DNA of 24,911 nucleotides, taken from Poteriospumella lacustris. Its lineage: Eukaryota; Sar; Chrysophyceae; Chromulinales; Dinobryaceae. The translations under genes were made by a program, and so were the position numbers. Numbering within the stretch: the stretch's first letter is position 1; every line of letters starts with the position of its first letter. Below the pieces are notes generated by a model. The model ran no database searches. It had not been told where the DNA came from and saw only the letters and a list, made by a program, of their open reading frames with translations. Positions 10,612 to 20,218 of the stretch are shown here, piece by piece. Location: positions 49,089 to 73,999 of the forward strand of contig SMOI01000164.1 of assembly GCA_008000375.1 (NCBI GenBank), in the 5' to 3' direction.

Positions 10612-11774
10612 ATGATATGGGATAGATGTGTCGGACTGTGATGTCTGTAACTGTGAAGAGTAACATCTGTTCGTCTTTCAGTGTTTAGCAATTAGACCGA
10701 CTTGTCCTTTTTAGTTGAATCTGAAGGAGTTAGAAGAGGCCGGCCGTGTACAGAGCCTGTGCTGTACCTGTATATAGCTGGTGCAGGTGCAGGTCTCCCA
10801 CGAGCTCCGCTGGGCGCCCTACTTCACTTCACACAAGACGGCGGGGCTGTTGGTTCTCCAGAGCCAATGAATTAGGTGTTTGTTACTTGTGGAGGGGCTC
10901 TATGGCTGATTTCCTTTCACGGAACCTTCGCCGTTGCCCGACGTCACTTGTTCGCCAGAGCCAGACACGATGGTCGTTGACGGTGGCGGCAGGTGACGCG
11001 GAGCGACGAGAGTCGGCCCGTGCGGCAGCCGATGGAGAAGTCGCGGGATGCATCATAACACAAAATTGAACGAACAAACGACCGAACGAACGAACGAATC
11101 GGTGACGTCGTGTCGTATTAAATGAGGCGCTCTTCTGCGAGCAACACCCGCCGGGCGCCTGACGACGAGGAGAGAACGATATCTCGTCGTCACGTGAACA
11201 GCAGAGGACGCGGCCATGAACGACCAATCCGCAGCGAAATAAATGACAAAGAAAAAGACAAAGACAAAGACGACGACGTGTCCCACGCGGTCTCGGCGAG
11301 ACAGCGATGGGACTGTGTGTCGTGGGTGAGAGAGAGAAAGGAGGGCGAGAGGGAGAGGGAGAGGGGGTTGAGAGATGACGCGGCGAGGCGCCAGTGAGCT
11401 GTCCAACGGACCTGACAAACGAAAAACAATATACGCGCGTGGGCAGGGCAATACAACGAAGCAACAGGGCAACAGATATGAGACTGGTAGAGGTTGGACG
11501 GGGGGTTGGCTAGGGAACGGGGTGAGGCTGGGAAGGAGGGAAGGGATACGCCGGAAACGGATGTGTGTGCGTCGATGAGAGGACCTACCCGCCAGTAGTA
11601 TTGATGTGGTGGCGGAGGCACCGCAGCCGTTGCTGCTGCGTGCGTTGTTGACGTGCATCCGTAGATAGCCTACGGGAGGATTGGAGGAGGGAGAGAGGGT
11701 GGGTTGCAAACGACAAAGGACAGAGACGAAGCGCGCGGAGGCGCCACAGAGACAAGAGGTGTTTGACTGAGCCG

Positions 11775-11810
11775 TGGAGGTGGAGGTGGAGGTGGAGGTG
11801 GAGGTGGAGG
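11775..11810 (+). repeat. (TGGAGG)6 microsatellite, G-quadruplex-capable
   Basis: Six perfect tandem copies of TGGAGG are followed by AGG. The plus strand offers more than eight GG pairs separated by single bases, the pattern needed for two-tetrad G-quadruplexes. The minus strand would read as polyproline in one frame, which explains a spurious proline-rich open frame there. Confidence 0.9.
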
Positions 11811-12009
11811 AGGAAGACGAGACACCGACGTGAGGTATGAAGAAGAACCAGACACAGACGAGCTTAACTGCTGACGAAGCTTATGAATGCGCGCGAATAA
11901 CAAAAGAAACAGAAGCGAAAATCAATACCAATCAATCATTACACGCAGAGGTGAACGCATCAAAAAACAGTAGTAGTAGTCGTACAGCAGTAGTAGTAGT
12001 ATAGGTGGT

Positions 12010-12019
12010 GGGGGGGGGG
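12010..12019 (+). repeat. G10 homopolymer
   Basis: Ten consecutive G residues sit close to AGT trinucleotide repeats, about 270 bases beyond the stop codon of the ABC transporter. Homopolymers of this length are prone to length polymorphism and sequencing error. Confidence 0.9.
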
Positions 12020-12289
12020 TATATGGGTGTCAAAGGACGCAGGACAAAAGGATGTCGCGAGCGAACAGCGATGGGACGTGAACCTTGCAAGAGATTGTAT
12101 AGAGTATAGAATACAATGGAATAGGATATGTGGAGGCGATGCGAGAGACAGAGAGAGTCACCCGACACCGCAGCTCCAAAGGAAAACTGACGAGCAAATG
12201 AGCAAATAAACGAACGAAACTGACGAAGAAACAGACCCGAGGCAGCACGGGGAACAATGCGAACGGAAGAGACTCTGGTGCCAAGGTCC

Positions 12290-15200
12290 TTACACGTTGT
12301 TGGCATTCGACGCGGGATTGTCGATGTCCGCCGACGCCGAGTGCAAACTGCGCACTTCATCGGCAGCGGCGTCCCGATCATCTTGGGGCACCGCCGACGC
12401 GGCGGCAGCGTTCTTGCTGCTCGCACTGCGCCCCACACCGGGCCCATTGTGCGCACAGCAACAGCAGCAGCAACGACAGCAACGACCACAGTTGTCCACC
12501 AAGGTGTTGCAGCAGCACATGTGACGCACGTGTCCGTACTCCTGCACCGACTTCTGGATCAACACGTGCATCTCGAAGAGATCCAGGAACCAACCCGCCA
12601 TCACCTCGTTGCCCGTGCAGAGATACTTCACGCCGCGCCAGGTGTTGCCCAAATAGAAGTGATGGAAGCCCGGCAAGACCACCGACAAGGCCCAGACGGT
12701 ATACCCCGTGACGTAATCACGGAACGTGGGCACACGGTGGTCGATGGATTCTTGGTCTTTCAAGTTGCGCATGTCTTGGTCGTTCGGACGAATCTGCTTC
12801 AAAAACACCTGTTCCAACGTGCTCTGCGACAAACTGTAGTCGTCACAGCCCAAACGATCGCGGTTGTCTTCCAAGAGGCGGAAGGCCTGGGACATGCGGG
12901 TGATGCTGTGGCGTGGAATCTCGTAGTTCAACAGGCACGAGTGTTCTTCGATCAAGACCGCGTCTTTGAAATGCTCCGACACGAATTGCTTCGCCCCGGC
13001 AGCATTGGCCGGGTCCTTCAACGCAATTTCCAATTGATAACCCGTGCCATGGGTGGAACGCAAGTGCTGCGTGTTGCCCAGACATACCATTTCGCCCATT
13101 TTCATGATGCACACGCGGGTACACACGGCCTCACACTCCAACATGTTGTGCGTCGTCAAGACAATCGCCGTCGTCTTCGCCTCGGCAATCTTCGACAACA
13201 AACGCCACATCAAACGAGACGCGACGGGGTCTAAACCCGTACTCGGCTCATCCAAATAGACCGTCGGTGGGGCACCAATCAACGCCACCGCCAAACTGAC
13301 CTTGCGACGGTTGCCACCCGACAATTGTTGCGTCAGTTTGTGTTCGTACCGTTTGATATTCAACGCTTGCATGAAGGCTTCCACCGTCGCATACAATTCA
13401 CGTCCGGAGAGGCCCTTGATACGACCGAAAAAGAACAAATTCTCGCGCACCGACAAACGATCCAACAACGTATCGAACTGCGGACACAGACCCATCGAAC
13501 GCTGCGCTTCCGTCGTTTGCTGGACGACGTCGTAGCCATTGATCATCGCCAATCCAGTGGTAGGCTCTTCCAAACCCGACACCATCTTCAACAACGTCGT
13601 TTTGCCCGCACCGTTCGCACCCAACAAACCGAAGATCTCGCCCTGCGGAATCGACACCGACACGTTCTTCACCGCCACTTTCGCAGGCACATTGCCACGG
13701 GCAAAATACACCTTGCGCAATTCGCTCGTGAAGATGGCGCTTTGCTTCGCATTCAACACACCACGCGTGACAATGGCCGAGACCAATTCACGCTCGCGCA
13801 ACACATCGGGGTCTTGGGCGGTCATCGAACGTTCTTCCACTTCCTCGTCGGCGCCACCTTTGCCCTTCTTCGCCGGGGCCTTGGCTTTCGGAATGTGAAA
13901 GAGCTTGTTCGTTTCACCTTCATCATCCGATGGCAAGTTGCTCGCGGGGCGAATCGCCCGTAATTTGTTCGCGAACTGCACGGGGTTCAAGCAGGTGAAC
14001 AGGAGGTACTTCAGCCCGCCTTCGGTGAAGAAGACGAAGATGCCCGTGTAGATGGCGAAGCTGATGATCATCATGTAGAAGTAGTTGCCGCCGACATTGG
14101 CGCTCAAGACGTTCTCCCCGCCGTTCTGCGACAACACGCCCAGGATGTTGTTCTGCAGCACGACGATCAAGTAGAAGCCGAAAGTGGGATCAATCACACT
14201 GAAGACCATGCCCAAGCTTTCCACCTGCGCGTTTTGGGCGTTGCCGCCCGCCGTGGTGAACAGGATCACGAACCACACTTGAATCAGAATGTACATCACC
14301 GCCAACGAGCCGTAGAAATAAATCGACTGCGCCATGCGCACGTCCGGAATGAAGTACGAGAACGAGTAGAAGCGGAAAATGGACGTCAAGACGTAGAAGA
14401 AACCGGGCAACACGATGCGACCGTAGTTGTCGCCACTGTACACGTTCGGAGAGAAGATCGCCAACACCGCCACGAAGATCAAAATGTACGTGAACATCAA
14501 CGAAAAGTCCCAAATGAAACTGCCCATCCAATACGCAATGCTGGACGTTCCACTGGCCCTGTACGAAAGGACAGAGAAATCAATCGTTAGATGACACAGA
14601 CACACAAGATGAACAGAGAGAACAGAGAAACGTACAATTGTTGATGCTTCACCATCGTCACCCGCTCACCACTGACAATGATACTCAAACCGGCGCCAAA
14701 CGAACCACCGATCAACGCAATGATCATCGCCGTGAAGAAGGCATTGTTCAGTTGGCCGTTCAACTTGTTGTTGGGCATGTTGTTGTAGTACTGGTTCACC
14801 GTCAACAGGTTATTCGTCGCATTGGCCACCGCCGCTTCCGTCAGCTTCTGAACCGCACCGGCAAAATTGACCGGGAACGACGAGTTGTACATCACCGTGA
14901 AGCTGGTCGCATTGGTGTACGCGATGCCGTTGATGGAAGGGGCACCCATACCCGCCGCGGCCACCTCGTCGATCGAGTCGTACAAGGCCGTGTAGTTGCT
15001 GCCGACGTAGTCCAAGTTGATGCTGCCGTCGAAGGCGGCACTCACCGCCGCCATCGTCACCGCTTCGTTCGTGCCAGACAACTTCGTCGGGAAGAAATTG
15101 GCGAAGGTGGCCAACGTCGGAGGATCCGCGGACGCCAACAGCGTCGTTGGGGTCGTCGACAACAACAGGCCGCACATAATCGCCAAGGCAATCGGAACCG

Positions 15201-18070
15201 CAAAGCCCATCGCCCATTGACCACGCGAACGTACGAATTGATAGAAACGCTTCTGGAGAATGATCAACACTTGCACGTGCAGGGTCAAGAAACTCGCAGC
15301 CACCGCATTCACATTGGCGCCCTTCGACATCAACGCGGAGATTTGTTCCGTGGGCAGGGGCACACGCGCATTGTCACGCTTCGACAGTTCTTCTTTGTTC
15401 GAATCACGTTCCTCGGCGGAGGCAGCCAAGAGACGATTGGCACGTTCGTGGTCCTTCAACAACTGTTCGTTGTCCTCGTTCACAATGCGCATGAAGACCT
15501 CCTCCAACGTCGTCGTCTCAATGCCATACGAGACCACACCCAACGAGGACGATTCGTTCTCCAAACGCTCCAACATCGTCGGGAACACGGACACGGCGCC
15601 ACGCGGCAAACGCAACGAAAACTCGGTACCCGCCGCCGACGCCACCGACACGTCGCGAATGTATTGCGCCACCATGTTGCGCACGAGATTGTTGTCCACT
15701 TGTTCACGCATGGACATACGCAACATGTAACCCAATCCGAAACGTTCCTTCAGAAAGCGCGCAGAGCCAATGGCACGCAGGCGACCTTCCTTCACGATGG
15801 CAATGCGGTCACCCAACACATCGGCTTCGTCCATGAAGTGCGTCGTCAACAAGATCGCACGTCCTGCACGATTCTTCTGCACCAAATCCCACAATTGACG
15901 ACGAGATACGGGGTCCAAACCGGCAGTGGGCTCATCCAAATACACCACCGAGCTACCACCCACCATGGACAAGCCCACGCACAAACGACGCTTCTGACCA
16001 CCGGACAACGTTCCCGCCAAACTGTGCTTCTTCTCCGGAAAGCCCAAGCTCTTGAGCATATCGGCCACCGCCGAACGAAGCTTCGTACCGTGCAACCCAC
16101 GCAAACGACCGAAGAGCATCAGATGGTCCTCCACGTTGATGTCGTCCCAGATCACATCCTTTTGCATCGCAATGCCCAAGTTACGTCGTGCATACACCTT
16201 CTGCGCCGTGATACTGTAGCCATTCACCAACGCATCACCGATGGTCGCTTCCAACGTACCGCAGAGCATGTTCATCGTCGTACTCTTTCCGGCACCATTC
16301 GCACCCAGAAACGACAGCACTTCTCCCTCGCGGACATGGAACGTCATGTCCTTCACCGCATTCGTACCATCCGGGTAGATGTGCGCCAGATTGTTCACAC
16401 TGAGCAAGCGACGGCGTGCATCCGTGGTGTCGTCTTCTTCGGTGTCGCAAGGATATTTGACTTCGTCCATTTTACCGGCGGCAAACAGCGACACGTCCGT
16501 GCGACGCTCGAACAACCAGTCCAGGGGCATCAACAACGTCACGAACAAATAAAAGAAACCAGACGCAACCATCACCCCCAACACACTGCCGAGATTTGGG
16601 TACGCTTTGTTCTCATTCTCAAAGGAGTAGTCCATGTTGCCGTCGTGGTAGTACAGGTAGTTCTCAATGTCCAACACACCCATCGTCAACCCCACCGAGG
16701 GACTCAAGAAACAGAAGAACAGCTTCAACGCGATGCTAATGTTGTTCGCAATGCCCATGTAGGCACCGCACACGGTCAAAGCCACTGTCAAGATGAAAAT
16801 CGGCAAACCGTAGTACTCGGAACGAGGCACCAAGAACCCGAACGTCATCGCAAACGAACCAGATCCAAAGATGTACACCGCCATCAGCGCTGCATAGGGC
16901 GCCACACGACGCGCATCAAAAATCGTCACCGCACGCAAAAACGCCAAGATGAACGCAACCGAGAACATGCCGTTCATCATGATCATCACGATGTAGGACG
17001 TCCAGTACGAGATGTTCATCAATCCCGAGATCTCCAACATATCCTTCATCATGTATTGGCGCTCACGCACCAATTCAATGAGATACGACATGATCGGCAC
17101 AAAGAGACAAATCGACAAGATGGTTCCACCGATCCATTTCCAAATGGTTTGACGAATCGTGGAGATGTTGACGGGTGTTTTGTTCTCGTAAATAGGAGAC
17201 GAAGGGAAGCGTTGTACGTATGTTTCCACCTACAATGAGACCCGACAATGAGCATGTGGAATACAACAACAAAAGAGGAAAGGGTGTGTGTGAAGAACGT
17301 ACCGAGAAGGATTCCGCACCGTTGTACTGTTGAACCAAGAACTCGTCGACGAAGTTCTGTAGCGTCAGGTAACCCGAGCTCCAGAACAAGTCTGCGGGTC
17401 CCACTTCCTTGTTTTTGATGGGTTCCGTGTAATTCGATGTTGGCAAGTTTCCCCAAATAGAAGGATTGATGGAAATCGTGTAGGCCACACTGGAAGGTTG
17501 CGATTGAGAGGTGATCAACTGACCCGTGGTGATCTGGTCGGACGTCAGTTGGAAATCCAACGAGGCCCACGTATCAAACAAATTGTTTTCGTAAATGCTG
17601 TTAATACCAGCAGCATCCGCAGCACCCACGACTTCGACATCGGGATACAAGTTCGTCAAAGCGGCGATCAGAGCATTGACACCCGCATGGTTGTCTGGGG
17701 CGTAGTACAAACGCTTCGACAATTGGTAATTGGCCTCGTTTCCGGGCGAATCTTGATTGAAAATTCCATTGGCGGCCGACTTAGAAAGTGGTGGCAAAGG
17801 GATCCGATCATAAACATGCGGAGAAGGGTAATAGGTTGCAGATTGGAAAATGATGAAAGTCGTGAAGGCCAACATGAAAAACTGAATCATGATAGAATCC
17901 TTCAAGAACTGACGACCATTCCGTTTCTTCTGACTAAAATGCTTTTGACACATGATCAAAACTTGCTCAAAGAAGAGCAAGACCTTACGACCATGAGTCC
18001 AGATGTTTTCTTCCTCGTATCTTGGACCATCATGCGGTGCATGGTTCTCCGTCAAGGATGCAAACTCCAT
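12290..18070 (-). CDS. Full-length ABCA-type ABC transporter with C-terminal TM2-like domain and Cys-rich tail
   Basis: Gene model: complement(join(12290..14558, 14636..17229, 17303..18070)), 1876 residues. The introns are 73 bp (phase 0) and 77 bp (phase 2), both with GTACGT donors. ABCA proteins are mostly lipid exporters or floppases of membranes. Order: an N-terminal membrane helix (about residue 60) and a large lumenal/extracellular loop; a membrane block (about 290-500); NBD1 with Walker A GANGAGKST 565-573, LSGGQ 664-668, Walker B VVYLDEP from 684 and switch His 720; a second membrane half with its own large loop (about 928-1310); NBD2 with Walker A GANGAGKTT 1434-1442, LSGGN 1533-1537, Walker B TVYLDEP from 1553 and His 1591. 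Both nucleotide sites look catalytically complete. Beyond NBD2, residues 1738-1790 match the TM2 domain pattern (LPGFHHFYLGNTWRGVKYL, then GWFLDLFEM). Twelve cysteines follow within residues 1802-1822, then an Ala/Asp-rich tail. The start ATG at 18070 gives the best N-terminus. Confidence 0.93.
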
Positions 18071-18682
18071 CGTTCTTCTTGTTGCACAAACAACCAACGA
18101 CTTAACTTATCAACAATCTTATGGATTCAAAAGGATCGTAGACCCATAACCATTTCGATTGTGCTTGGATATCATCTTCAACTGACTGCAGGCCAAGGAT
18201 CGTCGTCGCTTCAAACTGAACCTGAACGGTCGCTCCCGTCAGGGAGGAGCAAGTTCCGTTGGGAAAGTCGGAAAACAAAGAGAAAAAGGAAGGAAAATAC
18301 GCACCGCTGCACACTCCGCCACATCCTAAGCGCACTCAAGATACGGAACGTACCATGCGACCGTTTAGAATCTTCGAACGTTCTCTGTGATTGAAATTCT
18401 TTGGTTTGGAAGACTACTTGATTGGAACAATGTGTGCAACCAAACAAATGTCAAAAGAGATGTGCAACTGCGCGCCGCTACTCGTATTCCGATGGAACAG
18501 AGCCTTTGACAGGAAACACCAGACCAGTCGCTGCCGTCGCATTGCAACCGCTGTCTATCATTCCAGACACTTCAAAAATAAAGAGGTTTGACTTGATCAA
18601 GCACTAAGATTACGAAGAGGAAAGATGGACGATTAGTTGTTCACCACACTATGAGTATCACCGGTGACTACACTCATTCATA
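18071..18682. other. Intergenic region between YbjN-like gene and ABC transporter start
   Basis: It holds the promoter and 5' UTR of the ABC transporter and the 3' flank of the YbjN-like gene, both transcribed leftward. Small open frames occur (plus 18422-18607, minus 18335-18102), but no recognisable family or convincing splice structure was found. An AATAAA hexamer is present on the plus strand near 18575; no plus-strand gene that could use it is evident. Confidence 0.45.
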
Positions 18683-19171
18683 TCAATCGTCCTCATCCAT
18701 AGGTACAGTCCCGTCTTTCTCACGCAATGGAAGGAGCTTGGGGTATATGACACGAGCGAAATACGATTTATGAAGCATAAGCAACTGTGTCATAATAGAT
18801 TTCAATGATTCCACCCCACATGTGCCATGTCGAACTGAAGTTCGATAACGCACCTCTCCCGTTTCCATTTCAATTTCAAGACATCCAAACTTAGATCTAT
18901 AGTTCCTTCGATTCAAATACTCCAAAGCCTTACTCCGGTTAAACTCGGGAATGAAAAATTCTGGATATGAGTACGCGACAACAAGGTCGGGCTCATTGAA
19001 GTTTATTCGGGTCCGAATAGTCATGGTTTCAGATCCAAAGGCATAGGAAATAAAATCACCGAAATCAGTGCGCTTCGAAATTTTCAGAGCAGTTAAAGCC
19101 TCTAGGACGGCATCTTTTCTTTCACGCAGAGTCAAAAGCTTTCGATTGACTCGCTCTTGGTCTTCGCCCAT
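18683..19171 (-). CDS. YbjN-like domain protein
   Basis: The frame runs from ATG 19171-19169 to a stop at 18683-18685, 162 residues without introns. The order of elements resembles the bacterial YbjN family: an N-terminal helix (about 8-32), a strand pair ending in a proline-containing stretch (YPEFFIPEFN, about 69-78), a helix with the ALEYLNRRNYR pattern, a beta-hairpin (CLEIEMETGEVRYRTSV), and a final amphipathic helix with YFARVIYPKL. YbjN proteins are small alpha/beta domains related to type III secretion chaperone folds; their eukaryotic role is unknown, so no reaction is assigned. The gene is AT-richer than its neighbours. It is read in the same direction as the ABC transporter, 613 bases upstream of it, and diverges from the COX14-like gene. 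The assignment rests on remembered family pattern. The frame being a gene is more certain than its family. Confidence 0.68.
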   Translation of the reverse strand: MGEDQERVNRKLLTLRERKDAVLEALTALKISKRTDFGDFISYAFGSETMTIRTRINFNEPDLVVAYSYPEFFIPEFNRSKALEYLNRRNYRSKFGCLEIEMETGEVRYRTSVRHGTCGVESLKSIMTQLLMLHKSYFARVIYPKLLPLREKDGTVPMDEDD

Positions 19172-19575
19172 TCTTGTTCTTGAATTGCTTTTTTCTTTTT
19201 TCAAATGCAATGCTCGAAGATTTGATATGGAATAATATTTCCCTGGATTCGATAAAATTCTTCGCACTGTCTACACAAAAATATGTATTGAAGAGCGAAG
19301 ATATTGTGCTCGAAGAGACCTGGGAGACCAGAGACCACAGAGTTATCTTGGCACCGTGCGAGGCACACATTTTGAAACGGTTTCTGTCGGTTGCCAACGC
19401 AGCTCGCCACCAACGCAGCAGCGACGACGAGCAGAGCAGAGACTTCTTCTCGTTGTTCTTTCTTCTTCTAATTTGTGCCTGGTCCTGAAACAAGAGATGC
19501 GGGTTTCACAAAGGGTAACTATTCTCATTTATCAAATAAACATTAACTGTCGCTACTTCATATTTACTTGATAAG
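19172..19575. other. Divergent intergenic region (YbjN-like / COX14-like)
   Basis: This 404 bp should contain both divergent promoters. TCTCATTTATCAAATA at 19523-19538, 38 bases before the COX14-like ATG, resembles a pyrimidine-CA-type initiator, but the match is loose. A 92-codon plus-strand frame runs from ATG 19210 to TGA 19488 and is listed separately as doubtful. Confidence 0.45.
19210..19488 (+). CDS. Doubtful 92-residue hypothetical ORF
   Basis: An ATG at 19210 opens 92 codons to TGA 19486-19488 inside the divergent intergenic space, only 38 bases from the YbjN-like start codon. The first 65 residues are reasonably protein-like (charged helices, LEETWETRDHRVILAP), while the end is a hydrophobic Phe/Leu run. 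No family is recognised. The crowding against two better-supported genes argues against it. It may instead be the 5' UTR of the leftward gene read backwards. Confidence 0.2.
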   Translation: MLEDLIWNNISLDSIKFFALSTQKYVLKSEDIVLEETWETRDHRVILAPCEAHILKRFLSVANAARHQRSSDDEQSRDFFSLFFLLLICAWS

Positions 19576-19860
19576 ATGAGTGGAAATTCTCGGATATTGA
19601 ACGTGTTGCACAAAACGACCACGTTTTCCTTGTTTGCTCTGACTTGCTTTGGTACGTTGACCTACAGGGCGTTTTGCTGCTTCGAATTAAAATTAGTGGA
19701 ATATTTATGGGATATTTCGTTTGTAGGTGCGTATACTGTTGGTAGCGGTGCCAACCATATTGTGCAGCGAAGAAAGGAGTTCGAACGAACACTTGCATTG
19801 CAAAATGCCAACCCAGCAGAAAGTCAAGCCTCCCAACCGGTGGACACCAAACCTAACTAA
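19576..19860 (+). CDS. COX14: COX14-like cytochrome c oxidase assembly protein, 2 exons
   Basis: Gene model: join(19576..19651, 19727..19860), 69 residues; human COX14 has 57. COX14 is a single-pass inner mitochondrial membrane protein that binds newly made COX1 and couples its translation to complex IV assembly. The spliced product has the family layout: a short N-terminus with a Lys-Thr before the membrane segment (HKTTTF), one membrane helix (about residues 15-34) spanning the splice junction, then His-x-x-x-x-Arg-Arg and a charged helix. The 75 bp intron (gtacgt...tttgtag, phase 1) is a multiple of three and has no stop, so the unspliced frame also reads through. Without splicing, the membrane helix would be interrupted by 25 foreign residues, which favours splicing. 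The gene converges on the RlmN-type gene. Confidence 0.78.
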   Translation: MSGNSRILNVLHKTTTFSLFALTCFGTLTYRAFCCFELKLVEYLWDISFVGAYTVGSGANHIVQRRKEFERTLALQNANPAESQASQPVDTKPN

Positions 19861-20218
19861 GCATACTTCGAATTGATGTATACGTCATTCATTCATCAGT
19901 TAGCGATGGGCGAAAATGACCCTTCACAGCTTCTTCCGTTCGTAACCCAACACATACTTATTTCGCAGGCACAAGGATGTTGGTTTTACGCCTTCTTTGA
20001 AAACAGGATCAACACGTCGAGCACTGGAACGCGATGCCCGAAGCGCTGTGATGTCATAATGTATGTGTCGGAGGACCTTTAAGGCCTGAGATGTCGGGGT
20101 AGTGCATTGCAGGGGATGGACGCCTGAGGTAGCCAGTGACGAACATTGTTTTCCAACCTCATCGAACATCAACTGCTTCTATGTAAATGAAGATGAATCA
20201 GTTATAATGAACGGAAGT
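19861..20218. other. Convergent intergenic region (COX14-like / RlmN-type)
   Basis: This 358 bp lies between two converging stop codons and is probably the two 3' UTRs. On the minus strand an 82-codon frame (20172-19924) fills most of it; it is listed separately as doubtful. No terminator-like or RNA structure is evident. Confidence 0.45.
19924..20172 (-). CDS. Doubtful 82-residue hypothetical ORF downstream of rlmN
   Basis: ATG-ATG at 20172 opens 82 codons ending at 19924, on the same strand as the RlmN-type gene and 46 bases past its stop. The first 35 residues are Ser/Thr-rich with few acids and could pass for a mitochondrial presequence. The C-terminal half is basic (RASRSSARRVDPVFKEGVKP, then GYERKK), reminiscent of small organellar ribosomal proteins, but no family is recognised. 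It has no room for its own promoter unless that lies within the RlmN-type gene. It may be 3' UTR. Confidence 0.25.
   Translation of the reverse strand: MMFDEVGKQCSSLATSGVHPLQCTTPTSQALKVLRHIHYDITALRASRSSARRVDPVFKEGVKPTSLCLRNKYVLGYERKKL

Larger units (their letters stand above)
10612..12289. other. Convergent intergenic region, purine-rich plus strand with simple repeats
   Basis: This 1.68 kb lies between the tails of two convergent genes. From about 11060 to 12250 the plus strand is dominated by A and G, so the minus strand is C/T-rich. Simple repeats include CGAA-type units (11068-11099), AAAGAC-type units (about 11247-11272), GA-rich tracts (11329-11367), six TGGAGG units (11775-11810), AGT units (about 11969-12001) and a run of 10 G (12010-12019). 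On the minus strand an ATG at 11056 opens a 57-codon frame ending at 10883 with an Ala/Ser/Arg-rich N-terminus. I see no homology and do not call it. The region probably carries both 3' UTRs. Confidence 0.55.

Noticed and set aside
10883-11056. 57-codon minus-strand ORF starting ATG-ATG
   Set aside because: Low-complexity Ala/Ser/Arg composition in a repeat-rich spacer, with no homology and no supporting splice or promoter signals.
11670-11903. Minus-strand proline-rich ORF with 13 consecutive prolines
   Set aside because: Its start is TTG, and the prolines are the reverse reading of the TGGAGG repeat. No conserved domain.
14638-17238. 866-codon plus-strand open frame across the ABC transporter
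   Set aside because: It is antisense to the ABCA exon with both TMD and NBD1 motifs. Its Arg/His/Gln composition is a codon-bias shadow.
18422-18607. 61-codon plus-strand ORF with an internal AATAAA
   Set aside because: The polyadenylation-like hexamer lies inside the frame, and the region must hold the ABC promoter. No homology.
19523-19538. Oomycete-type initiator-like sequence before the COX14-like gene
   Set aside because: Only partly matches, and no similar element was found upstream of the ABC, rlmN, YbjN or PSME4 genes, so it cannot be used to assign the lineage.
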